A DNA stretch of 64,000 nucleotides from Gyrodactylus bullatarudis (lineage: Eukaryota; Platyhelminthes; Monogenea; Gyrodactylidea; Gyrodactylidae), in the NCBI GenBank assembly GCA_012064415.1, contig SSNU01000060.1:1-64000 (forward strand), given 5' to 3'. Below the pieces are notes generated by a model that saw only the letters and a program-made list of their open reading frames with translations, was not told the origin of the DNA and ran no database searches. Numbering within the stretch: position 1 is the first letter of the stretch; each line of letters starts with the position of its first letter. Below are positions 45,101-54,174 of the stretch, one piece after another. The translations under genes and the position numbers were made by a program.

Positions 45101-48100
45101 TTTATGAATCATAACACCCCTAGGATTTTTTCAGAATCTCTTTTAAAAAGTGTTACACATCAATAGAGCCTTCAAATATAATAAATTTTAATTCCAAGTA
45201 CCATCATCTTGTGATGTATCCAATGAGACATACAATAGACCAGAATTGAATCAGGAAATAGTCATAGGCCATCTAGAGAACCAAGCCAAGATACTTTTGC
45301 AAACCAAAAGGACATTCAATGTTGGAGAAAATGTTTTAGTGAAAGTATCGGAATTTGATCGATCAAAACTCGATTTCAAAAGTTATTGTGTGTAATACTT
45401 GAAGTTATAGAAATTTTCTACAAGGTCGGAACTAAGACAGGAATAATTGAAGGTCTTTATTCAGAAAATTAACTGACTAGGGTCGATGAAAATTTCTTGT
45501 CAATCGAGGAAGTTTCTGAACTTATTTATTCAGTACAAAGAATGAAAAGTCTCCATTCATTTGTAAATGACCAAGGCTTCTTCAAGTGTGACTGCAAAAA
45601 AAATGTGATACATTAAAATGTAAATGCAGAAAAGAAGGCCGTTTGTGCAATTCAAGATGTCACAGCAGTCTTTCTTGTACGAATGAATAAATATTTATGA
45701 TACATCTGTATTTGATTACTTTTCAAACAAACAACTAACTATAAATAGGAGAAAAACTCGAAGGATTATTTTGGCCATAACTTCTGAATCAAATTGATAG
45801 TCACCAGCTTTTGAAATCTAATTATAATATTTTATAAACTTTTCCCCTCAAAAATTTTTTGACTTGTTACTAGTAACAAGTTTAACTGATTTGCCAGGGA
45901 GTCTTGAGACTATCAAGAGTAACAAGATTACCGGTAACATAAGCATAATTAATTCTTGAGATCATAAGATATTATAGCTTTTTTAAGTTCTCTTTTGAAT
46001 TCGATTAAGTTTAGGTTTTTGAGTGAACGATTAAGTTTTTTAAAAATGTTTTTGCATTTATTAAAAATGGCCAGTTTCTTCATCTGACCGAATTCTGGAA
46101 TATTGTTGCGTAGACCTTGTCGGTTCGAATAGACTAGCAGTGATGATTTAATAAGAGTGAGCGATTTTAATTCTCTTCTAAGTCTTAAGCAGTTTTTAGA
46201 TAATTTCAAGTCAGTTTGGAACGGGGCTGAAAGTCTGCGTATGAATCTTTTAAATGCAGTCTGAATTTTCTTTGACCATTTATCACATTCTGGATTCCAT
46301 ATTGCAGAGCAGTATTCAATTATTGGTCGAGCATATACTTTGAAGAGAAGAACCTTCATGCTGTCAATTTTGATACATTTGTGAATATGAATAAGTCTCC
46401 TAATGAATTTATTAATTACATCATTGTAGTGAGCAGTGAAGTCAAATTTCCAAGAATAGGTCACTCCAAGATCCTTGACTAACTCTTTTGGTAGAATTTT
46501 GTATTCGTTAATGTAAATCTTTAAATCAAAAATAGCTATTTCATCTGGTATCATGTAGAATGACTTTTCATTATTGGGCGTTAATCCAAATTTTTTTAGT
46601 GTGTTAATTATGGTGGATAGTTCTGAGTTGATAATACTAACATCATAGGTGTTGTTGAAATGAAAGACTATCAAGTCGTCAGCATATTTGAAGATTTTTT
46701 ATGTTGAGGAATTAATTTCAGCAAAGACTATATTAAAAAGTAATGGTCCAATTCTTGATCCTTGAGGAACTCCAGAAGAGATCCTATGGTAATTTGACCG
46801 TTACGTATTATACTCCACAAATTTTTGTCTATCAGTGAGATAGTTCTCTAGATACTTAAGGAGTTTTGAGCAAACTCCTTGCTTGTGGCAGGCTTCAAGA
46901 ATTGTAGAAAAGTATACTTTATCGAATGCTTTGCTAAGATCAATATATACAATAACAATTATATGATTCTTGCTTTTCAAATACGAGACATAGCTTAGGA
47001 ATTGATATAGATTGGATTCGCATGATCTTCCTCGACAGAAGCCATGTTGATTTGGGTCAATAGTTGCAATATTTATTATTTTGCTTATCTGGAGAAAGAG
47101 AAGGGAGTCAATGATTCTCATGAATGTAGATTGCAGTGAAATTGGTCTGAATTCATTGGATTCCTTTTTCGGAAGTGGTATGACTTTTGTGATTAGAAAT
47201 TCATTAGGGATTGAGTTGTTATCAAATGACCTTTGAATAGATTATATATATTTTTATATAAAGGATTTTCTCCATATATTTTTTGAGGTAGGCTTCGATT
47301 ACTTTGTTTAACATAGTCTGTTCCCTCAGGAAGAATTATTATTATTATTATATATTACTTAAGAAGGTGTGGTGTCCATTCAACAGTATGTTTATACTTA
47401 TATTAAACATGTCTCGTCGATTTTTGAATTTGAGTTTGGAAATCATGTTGAAGAATTGAGAGTATGAGAGAAAGTTATGGTTGTTATAATTGTCACATGA
47501 AGAGCTATGGGTGAGGTTATTGAAGTTAAGCTGGGTTGTTGAATTGAAAATCCTTATGAAATTTTGTTGAATGATATTGGGATTTGTATTTGTGTCAGTC
47601 TCAAATAAATAATATACAATCATTGGTTCAAACTTATTACAATTGTAGTTGATTAAAAAAACTAGTAGTCAGCCCTTAAAAAAGGGATTGAACAACTACA
47701 ATTGTAATAAGTTTGAACCGATGATTGTATATTATTTATCTTTGCAAATTTCTACAATGTAGAATCTACATATATGACCTGTATCACACGGATGAGTATG
47801 TCCGAAATAAAGGCCTTATTTGTGAAATAATTGGCATCATCTTCTTTCTTTATTCAATATGACTTCGGTGACTCAGCTCAAAACTGATTTTTGTAGACAT
47901 CTCATAGAACTGAATTTATTTAGTTTTGCAATGGTCTCAATGTTGATCCCTTGAAATATATTTTTTGAATTATTTTTATTCTAAAATTATGATTCAAAAA
48001 TAAATACTAACAAGTAAATAGATATCAATTTTGTAGAATAGAAATGTCATGTTTAAAGTCTTTAAATTGAAAAACTCACGTCAACAACAGCATTTGCAAT

Positions 48101-48785
48101 GGGAATATTTTCACTTATTTTTGAAGAAGTATCTGCAACACTCTGCATTGGGTTATAAGATTCGATTGAAAAATCAAGACCTAATTTATTACAGAAATTC
48201 TGATACATCATCAGCATACAGCTGGCAAAGAGACCTGCCTCTTGACCTCCAGCTCCAGCTATAATTTCCATTCTTACTGAGTTAACATCTTCATCCAGAA
48301 TTTCCTCTTGGCACTCTTGTTTTAACAATAAATCTATAAACTTTAAAATAATTAGAATTTTTATTTTCTCACATTATTTTCGAGAATTTTGAGCTTAGAA
48401 TCGGTTTCTTGTTTTTCAAGCCTAACTAGTTCTTCGAAATCTTCATCGTCCTCAGTTCTAAGCAAGTTTCTAAGATCGTTTTCTGCATTTGTTTTTAAAA
48501 TTTCCAGTTCATTTATCTCCTCGACAACTTCGGCTAGAAGTTTTGCCCTTTGCCATTGGGAAAAGAATTTTCTAGAAAAATAAAATTAATTTTATTGACT
48601 TACTGGACATTTTTCTCGGATGATTTGATTTGATTTTGAGAAAGCATTTCGGATTCATACCGATCTCTGTCTATGAGAACGTCTTGTCTAAGATTTTTAT
48701 AAAGATCATGTTCATGACTCGTAAGATTTTGGAGTAACGAAAATGGTCTAATTCTGGCAACTGACCAAAGAGTCTGGTGGCGCAA
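42101..48785 (-). CDS. MTRF1L: mitochondrial class I peptide chain release factor
   Basis: This factor releases finished proteins from mitochondrial ribosomes at stop codons. Six exons: 48785-48604, 48571-48373, 48340-48080, 44759-44565, 44499-44306 and 42368-42101; all phases fit and give 432 residues. The catalytic GGQ is in [18 protein letters not shown]. The codon-recognition stretch is [15 protein letters not shown], a PxT motif without the insertion seen in vertebrate MTRF1, hence the MTRF1L-like call. [16 protein letters not shown] and [19 protein letters not shown] are further RF1 signatures. Introns are 32, 32, 3320, 65 and 1937 nt. The 3.3-kb intron holds LINE and KRBA2-like debris and copies of neighbouring coding DNA. 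The first exon may include a targeting sequence (basic, no acid residue in the first 20). Confidence 0.93.
42369..44305 (-). other. intron 5 of the release factor gene
   Basis: 1.9 kb of AT-rich DNA with no supported gene or element. Confidence 0.5.
44713..44802. repeat. 90-bp repeat spanning an exon start, original copy
   Basis: The first 47 bases of release factor exon 4 plus its acceptor and the end of the intron. An identical copy lies at 45771-45860. Confidence 0.9.
45200..45690 (+). pseudogene. KRBA2-like element, C-terminal part
   Basis: Plus-strand translation, with frame breaks and stops, reads [19 protein letters not shown] followed by a segment ending [17 protein letters not shown] and GRLCNSRCH. 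This Cys-rich tail is typical of KRBA2/SCAND3-like transposon integrases. It complements the middle part found at 131-1065. Upstream, from about 45200, the element's linker is also readable. It lies in intron 3 of the release factor gene, in the opposite orientation. Confidence 0.65.
45771..45860. repeat. 90-bp repeat spanning an exon start, second copy
   Basis: Identical over 90 bp and in the same orientation as 44713-44802, 1058 bp away. It includes a duplicate splice acceptor and 47 coding bases of the release factor gene. Confidence 0.9.
45949..47225 (-). pseudogene. LINE reverse transcriptase, 5'-truncated
   Basis: The minus-strand frame shows reverse transcriptase motifs in order: [10 protein letters not shown] and [10 protein letters not shown] near 47190-47140, [13 protein letters not shown] near 47035, [12 protein letters not shown] near 46935, [15 protein letters not shown] near 46770, and the catalytic [10 protein letters not shown] near 46675, followed by a long C-terminal region ending at 45949. 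Two in-frame TAA codons (near 46803 and 46700) disable it. It is inserted in intron 3 of the release factor gene in the same orientation. Jockey/CR1-type by motif style. Confidence 0.85.
47259..47337. repeat. 79-bp copy of NDUFAF4 coding sequence
   Basis: It matches 49235-49313 over 79 bp with one mismatch and in the same orientation. It sits directly upstream of the LINE within the release factor intron and is not part of any readable frame there. Confidence 0.92.
47348..47623 (-). pseudogene. possible LINE connector fragment
   Basis: A 91-residue minus-strand frame (Asn-rich, [15 protein letters not shown]) lies just beyond the NDUFAF4 copy. It may be the region between endonuclease and reverse transcriptase of the adjacent LINE. 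The assignment is positional only. Confidence 0.3.
47605..47739. repeat. foldback repeat, 47-bp arms
   Basis: Arms 47605-47651 and 47693-47739 are inverted copies with one mismatch around a 41-nt centre that itself contains CCCTTAAAAAAGGG. Confidence 0.88.
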
Positions 48786-48874
48786 TAAAAGCTGTTAAAA
48801 ATACTCTATTTAGTTTTCGAATGAAATATAATTGATTAGTTTTCAAGAAAAGGAGAAAGAGTAAACTAAATAAT

Positions 48875-49540
48875 TTATGTTTTAATGAGTTGGTCTTTCT
48901 TTTCTTCCTCGATAATCTTTTTATTTGTTAATTTGTTAAAGCCTCCGATAGGTTCTTCTTCATAAAATTTGTGTGATTCAACTAGTTTTACGTCTGCTTT
49001 TTCGAGGTAATTAGAAGGAAGCCATTCCCTGGACTTTACAAATTCAAATAGACTAAAATGTTCAACAATGTTTGTTATTATTTCAACAGAAATTGAATAT
49101 TCTTTTGCTAATTCTTCTATTGATTGTTCTTTACGCTGATATTTAGCTAATATATCTATAACCCATTGCATCTTAAGCGTTCCTTTCGGTATTTGATCTG
49201 GAACAATGAAACCATGTTCAACTCTGGGTTCAGGTAAAGGATTTTCTCCATATAATTTTTGAGGTAGGCTTCGATTACTTTGTTTAACATAGTCTGTTCC
49301 CTCAGGAAGAATTCCATCTTTAACGACAAAGGATTTCAACTCTAAAGAGTTCATGTTAGAAACAAGGGAAGGGGACTTGTTGAAAATTTTATCAATTTCA
49401 TTTTCATTCAATTTTGGAATATGAGTATTTGGATGACGAGGAGCAGCTTGAGGCTTGGTACTTTCCAATAATCTATCTTTTCGGAACTCTAATCCAAAGT
49501 TTTTTATAGGTCTTGTCGCTTTAGAGACTAGCACACCCAT
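48875..49540 (-). CDS. NDUFAF4: complex I assembly factor NDUFAF4
   Basis: NDUFAF4 helps assemble mitochondrial NADH dehydrogenase (complex I). The single exon encodes 221 residues, longer than the human protein (about 175). Family features are the N-terminus MGVLVSKATRPIKNFGLEFR (Gly at position 2), the box APRHPNTHIP, and the C-terminal half with IPKGTLKMQWVIDILAKY and the helical VEHFSLFEF segment. It lies 89 bp before the release factor start on the same strand and is divergent from CFAP300 (116 bp). A 79-bp piece of this gene is copied at 47259-47337. Confidence 0.87.
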   Translation of the reverse strand: MGVLVSKATRPIKNFGLEFRKDRLLESTKPQAAPRHPNTHIPKLNENEIDKIFNKSPSLVSNMNSLELKSFVVKDGILPEGTDYVKQSNRSLPQKLYGENPLPEPRVEHGFIVPDQIPKGTLKMQWVIDILAKYQRKEQSIEELAKEYSISVEIITNIVEHFSLFEFVKSREWLPSNYLEKADVKLVESHKFYEEEPIGGFNKLTNKKIIEEEKKDQLIKT

Positions 49541-49656
49541 TTATTATCAATTTAGTATCAATTATCTAAAACTGTTAAATAGTTTGACAAATAAAACAAA
49601 ATGCTTTCTTAATTAATTTTCATACGGTAACTAATTTCACTTGAACGAGTGGTAAT
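49541..49656. promoter_or_regulatory. divergent promoter region, NDUFAF4 and CFAP300
   Basis: 116 bp between opposite start codons; AT-rich, no box assigned. Confidence 0.35.
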
Positions 49657-50433
49657 TTGAAGCTTGAAGTTAACATGGCGATAGTTTATAGTGATTTCTA
49701 TCCACTGTTTGCTCGACGATTGGATGTTTTGGAAGATAAAAGTACTCAAGAATATCTGATGAAATGGTCGATGAAAGGAAGATTGAAATACTTCATATTC
49801 TCGTTTGATATGAATCTTGACGTTGAAAATGAGAATGAATTTATTGAGAATTTTTTAAACAGTAATATTTTTAAGAAATATGTACTTATGAGTTCCGAAG
49901 AAAAATTCAAAGTTTTTTGGAAGAGAATTGCTTGTACCCTTACGGATAAACGTATTTTTGATAGGCTATACGGTAAGCTTGTGAACCAGGATGGTTCCTT
50001 TAAACGATGCTACGAAAAAAGATACAATGGATTATACTTGGATAATGAATTAAGTATTGCTTTGCTAGATGAAGAATCAGAAAACTACAATATTTACGAT
50101 GAAGATGAAAGAGAAGAGTTTTTGTTTCGAATTTTTAAGCATTTGGTTGTCGGGGGAGAACTTAACCAAAATGACACTAACGTCGAAGTTTATATAGATC
50201 TGGCGAGTAAAATTTATAAAGAAGCCATAATACCAGTGAAAGATTCTAAAAAGAATATAATCAAACCAGGTTCATGGGTCTATAGTTTTAAATTGGTGGG
50301 AGCGTCGTCGAGTGAAGTACTATTTCCACATCCAAACGAGCATCCAAATGATTTTGCCTATCTTGTAGTGGATAAAGTTAAGAGAAATATTGTTGTGCTA
50401 TATCACCAATTCGGTATTGGTGGATTTTTTTGA
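49657..50433 (+). CDS. CFAP300: cilia- and flagella-associated protein 300
   Basis: CFAP300 (C11orf70) is a cytoplasmic factor for assembling dynein arms of motile cilia. The single exon encodes 258 residues, close to the usual length (about 267). The best family marks are KWSMKGRLKYFIFSFD near residue 36, DEREEFLFRIFKHLVVGGEL near residue 148, and the end AYLVVDKVKRNIVVLYHQFG. Two possible starts exist, Met1 at 49657 and Met7 at 49675. The stop lies 5 bp from the end of the convergent tetraspanin gene. Its presence implies motile cilia. Confidence 0.92.
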   Translation: MKLEVNMAIVYSDFYPLFARRLDVLEDKSTQEYLMKWSMKGRLKYFIFSFDMNLDVENENEFIENFLNSNIFKKYVLMSSEEKFKVFWKRIACTLTDKRIFDRLYGKLVNQDGSFKRCYEKRYNGLYLDNELSIALLDEESENYNIYDEDEREEFLFRIFKHLVVGGELNQNDTNVEVYIDLASKIYKEAIIPVKDSKKNIIKPGSWVYSFKLVGASSSEVLFPHPNEHPNDFAYLVVDKVKRNIVVLYHQFGIGGFF

Positions 50434-50438
50434 ATAAA

Positions 50439-51242
50439 TTAACATTTTATTTTCATTACAATCAACTTATTGAGACAAGAGATAAGAAAAATAAAATTAA
50501 AAATTAAAACTATAACGCATGAGTAGAGTTGGATTGAGTTTAAAAACTTCTTCAAAGGATTCAAACAGAGTCTTGTCTTTATGTGGTAGAACCAGTTAGT
50601 AATTTTAAAATTCGATTCATAATCAAAATAAAGATCCCGTTTACTCAAATTCTCATATTCGTATGGACTCAGATTTGTGCAATTGAATTCGTGTGAATTT
50701 AGGCAACAACTTTCAGGAACTACAAGCTCAAAATCAGATAAGTTTGAACGAAAAGATGTAAACATGTAGTCCACTCCACAGCAATCATAGTTTTCGTGAA
50801 TTTTGTTCATTATCCTCATATGATGTTCACTAGAATTGTCTCTGTAAAGAGCTGTATAAAAAGTTTTTATATCATTTTCATTGCAATTGAAATAACATGA
50901 ATGAAACACTGAATAGAACATAAGGCCAAATAGAGTGGTAAAAATTAAGGAATTCACATATATAATCTGAAGGCGCCTAGGAATTATTATTGCTAGAAGG
51001 AAGCAAATTACAACAGTTAGGATTAAAAAAAAAATGACGAAAATATTCTGGCCCATCATAGGCAGATTGACAGTCAGATTATAAAAGTATTGTTTAAGTA
51101 ATATTAATATCAAATTGTACACGAGGATTATAGAAAAGCTCAAAAGCAATCCCACATCAACCGCCTTGATTCGCGCCATTATTTTAAAAAACACATTGAA
51201 AAAATAAATTTTGTTTTTTCGTATCAATGTCATCAATCTCAC
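50439..51242 (-). CDS. tetraspanin
   Basis: Tetraspanins organise membrane protein assemblies. The 267-residue single-exon frame has four hydrophobic segments, at about residues 31-51, 66-88, 90-112 and 238-258. The large extracellular loop carries the hallmark YDCCGVDY, followed by ESCCLNSHEFNC. A first Met within an extra N-terminal stretch (about 20 residues before MARIKAVD) may not be the real start; the second Met at residue 22 would fit usual tetraspanins better. The family member cannot be named. Confidence 0.88.
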   Translation of the reverse strand: MRLMTLIRKNKIYFFNVFFKIMARIKAVDVGLLLSFSIILVYNLILILLKQYFYNLTVNLPMMGQNIFVIFFLILTVVICFLLAIIIPRRLQIIYVNSLIFTTLFGLMFYSVFHSCYFNCNENDIKTFYTALYRDNSSEHHMRIMNKIHENYDCCGVDYMFTSFRSNLSDFELVVPESCCLNSHEFNCTNLSPYEYENLSKRDLYFDYESNFKITNWFYHIKTRLCLNPLKKFLNSIQLYSCVIVLIFNFIFLISCLNKLIVMKIKC

Positions 51243-51363
51243 TGCACAAAGGGATTTTCCGCGGCAATTAGTACCATCACAAGAACCTGAGAGGAGTCAA
51301 TAATGCACTGAAATTTATTCAGACATTTAGTTAACAAAAAACCTGGAAGATTAGTAGTAGAAA
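51243..51363. promoter_or_regulatory. divergent promoter region, tetraspanin and SANT-like gene
   Basis: 121 bp between opposite start codons. No box assigned. Confidence 0.3.
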
Positions 51364-52674
51364 ATGTCAAAAAGATCCTCTATTCAATCAGATGTTTCCT
51401 CAAGTGTCAATAAACATCTTTCTAAAGCTAATTATCTAGAAAATCCATTAAAGCAGTTAAAAACCACTAATGACAATAAGCCGAAACCTTTCAAGATTCC
51501 AGACGGAAAAGTTTTGGTCAATAAAAAACTCTTGTGGACTTACGAAATGGATAAAAAACTACTGGATCTTTATAATAAAAATGGAGCTCATTGGCTATTG
51601 ATATCTACAGTAATGGAAAAAACTGTTGGATGTGGAGACAACTATTTTAATACAATAAGTGTCAAACAACGTGTGGAATATTTATTAACCCAGTTAAATA
51701 AAAATTCTAATGATGAAAAGAAGAAGGAATTAAAGGAGCCTGATTTTTATTCTTATCTTTATGAAACATCAAAATTTAATGGAATTAGTACAAAACCCTT
51801 GAAATTAAAATCAAGAGAAAATAAGGAAAACTTTTATCCACCTCCGATGAAGATGCATAAAACACAAGGTCAAAATTCTGACATCAATGTTCGTTTTAGA
51901 ATCGAAAGCACAAATTCGTCAAAGCCAGTTACACTTGTTGAAAAAAATGGAATTAACCAAATTCAACCTCTCTCTGGACACCCATTAATGTCAAAATCGA
52001 CAACAACACCAGATATTAAGCCTCATCAGTCTGCTTCCATATCTGAAGATGATTTTCTTTACGACATTGAATGCTCAGATCCTCAGATACATTTTAGCAA
52101 CTCTACTGGTAGTTCCAGTCCTCTAGACTATGAGCAACATCAACAGCATCTCTCCACTTCCCATCGGTCTCAGAATGATATTTTCGATTTTGATAATGAG
52201 TTTGAGAAGCGACTGAACGACAGTGAAACACTATTTGCCAATGAGTTAGGCTCAGACGAAAACTTGGCAGATTCTCAGCTATCCTCTCCAAAATCCACAA
52301 TTCCCGTTCCTCAATCAAAGCCAAATCCAGTTCCAGTGTTTCCTTTGCAGACATCCAACAAAGGTGAAGAGGGCTCCTCTTACCGGAAAATGATTATGAT
52401 GAGTAAGCAAAAGCCGCCAGATTACTATCAAAAGTCGATATTTCAAGCCAACAACAGCAAGAAAGACCTTCTTAAACTCCCAAACCGCTTCCCTATGCAT
52501 CCTAGGGAAACGAAGGAATACAAATTTCGTCGTGTCCTTCAAACATTTTCCGATGAAACTTGGCGGTATGTTGTTTACCGCGATGAACCATCTACAACTT
52601 TTCTACTGAACTCTGCAAGACGTTTGCTTGAGGATCTTGATCTTGTTCAAAAGCCCCATCCAGTTTTCTTTTAA
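51364..52674 (+). CDS. Myb/SANT-like protein of unknown role
   Basis: A single-exon frame of 436 residues. Residues about 57-110 resemble a Myb/SANT helix bundle (LWTYEMDKKLLDLYNKNGAH, with WLLISTVMEK after it). The centre is low in complexity, rich in Ser, Asn and Gln with acidic patches, as in many nuclear proteins. The C-terminal 60 residues (RFPMHPRETKEYKFRRVLQT, then WRYVVYRDEPSTTFLLNSAR) look structured and conserved but are not recognised. A chromatin or transcription role is only suggested by the SANT-like part. Convergent with RWDD2. Confidence 0.85.
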   Translation: MSKRSSIQSDVSSSVNKHLSKANYLENPLKQLKTTNDNKPKPFKIPDGKVLVNKKLLWTYEMDKKLLDLYNKNGAHWLLISTVMEKTVGCGDNYFNTISVKQRVEYLLTQLNKNSNDEKKKELKEPDFYSYLYETSKFNGISTKPLKLKSRENKENFYPPPMKMHKTQGQNSDINVRFRIESTNSSKPVTLVEKNGINQIQPLSGHPLMSKSTTTPDIKPHQSASISEDDFLYDIECSDPQIHFSNSTGSSSPLDYEQHQQHLSTSHRSQNDIFDFDNEFEKRLNDSETLFANELGSDENLADSQLSSPKSTIPVPQSKPNPVPVFPLQTSNKGEEGSSYRKMIMMSKQKPPDYYQKSIFQANNSKKDLLKLPNRFPMHPRETKEYKFRRVLQTFSDETWRYVVYRDEPSTTFLLNSARRLLEDLDLVQKPHPVFF

Positions 52675-53349
52675 TATCTCTTCCCTCCAAATTATTTTTA
52701 TGCTTTGTGATGTGAAATGAAGACTAAGCTGGTATTGGAATATGTTGTATAAATCCCTAATCCTAATATTATTTTAGCATTATTTTTATAATAGAATCCT
52801 TGTAAGATTATTATCATTGTAACATTTCCAAATACTCCTTGTACGATTATCCCCAATCCTTTATTAAATGAGATGGAAAAGCTGAGGAAGAGCTTTAATT
52901 GCATTTGTATTAATATTAACAAGAAAAAGTCCACTTCTCAGAAGGACCAATCACAGATAACGATTCTATTTTCTTTTCAACTTTTTTATTTTTTTTCCTT
53001 TAATCCTAAAAAACATCCCGATCAATTATCCCGACATACACCATGTTTTTGCATATATTTCAACTAATATTTTTATTACTATGAATTCAAAAACATTGGC
53101 TTGAGTGTCCTTGTAAAGAAACTGTATGAAATGGCCCACAAATACTGTAATTATTTTTCCCCATTTTACTTTTGTTGTACTCACTCAAATGGGGATGTAA
53201 TTTTTATTTTATCATGCAAGCTTTATTTCAAAATATTGTGGCCCTGTTCCAAAGTATTATCGAAACTGAATGAGAAAATCGAAATAGAAAACATTTTTTT
53301 ACTATAATAACTGAAAAATGTATATTTACTGCATCTTTGAAAAAATAGA
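52675..53349. other. spacer between convergent genes
   Basis: Presumably holds the two 3' untranslated regions. Only short shadow frames. Confidence 0.5.
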
Positions 53350-54126
53350 CTAGGAATATTTGTAGAAATCAAAGTACATTGTAATTATATCAGGAGGAAT
53401 AGAACTTGCTTTGAGAATTTCGACACGATTCGAGGAACCAGGGTGCACTGTGAACTGGTCAAAAGAAATCTCTTTTTCAGGCTCAAAGGTAGTCTTTTCC
53501 AGAATATTTAACCTCTGCCAGTTCCACGATCTGATTTCATTCCAGACCTGTCTAACTTGAGCATCTTTACCCTGTAAAATTAAAATCCCAGGCTTTCCCA
53601 CTATCATAAGACCATGGAGATCATTTTCTCGAGTAAGTTTGATGATATTGGAAATTTTTGTGTTTGAGTAAATGTGATGACTCAGAATATAATACCGGGA
53701 GAAAGTATGATCTTCAACTAATTCTTTATTGTTTGAAGAGTCAGCTTGACTCTGGTAGTTTTCTCTGAGTAAAACTTTTACTTTTTCGATTGCTCCAAGG
53801 ATCTGATTACTGTCACAGACCAATTCCTTGTTAAGCCACGTTTTGTAAATTTTCTCAATATTACGGTAGTCAAGACGATCATCCCTACTAAAAAGACTCA
53901 AGAAACTTGATATTTTGGATTTGGGATAGCCTATTGGTACAGTAAAGTTTATTTCGTACTTTGTTGAAGTTTCTTTATCAAAGAGTTTTAATGTAATAAA
54001 GATATCCAAGTCATTAGTGAACGAATTTTCATTCAAAGCTTCTTTAATTTCATTTGGAATTGATAATTCTTTAGGAGAATACATTGAAATTAAAAGGACT
54101 AGCTCATTCACCTTTTCCTCGTTCAT
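53350..54126 (-). CDS. RWDD2: RWD domain-containing protein 2
   Basis: A single-exon frame of 258 residues. The N-terminal half has an RWD fold pattern (ISMYSPKELSIPNE, then FTVPIGYPKSKI). The C-terminal half is DUF1115-like: HGLMIVGKPGILILQGKDA, then VWNEIRSWNWQRLNIL. This pair of domains in this order defines RWDD2A/B. The molecular role is not well known. It starts 48 bp after the stop of COQ6 on the same strand, close enough for a tandem transcript. Confidence 0.9.
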   Translation of the reverse strand: MNEEKVNELVLLISMYSPKELSIPNEIKEALNENSFTNDLDIFITLKLFDKETSTKYEINFTVPIGYPKSKISSFLSLFSRDDRLDYRNIEKIYKTWLNKELVCDSNQILGAIEKVKVLLRENYQSQADSSNNKELVEDHTFSRYYILSHHIYSNTKISNIIKLTRENDLHGLMIVGKPGILILQGKDAQVRQVWNEIRSWNWQRLNILEKTTFEPEKEISFDQFTVHPGSSNRVEILKASSIPPDIITMYFDFYKYS

Positions 54127-54174
54127 AATTATCAGGGATTAAAACAAATTTTTTTGGAAAATAATGATTTTTAT

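Larger units (their letters stand above)
44957..45889. repeat. short inverted repeats bounding the KRBA2-like fragment
   Basis: CAGTTAAACTTGTTAC at 44957-44972 is the exact inverse of GTAACAAGTTTAACTG at 45874-45889. A near-palindrome CTTGTTACTAGTAACAAGT also occurs at both about 45015 and 45866. These may be element ends; no target duplication was confirmed. Confidence 0.5.
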
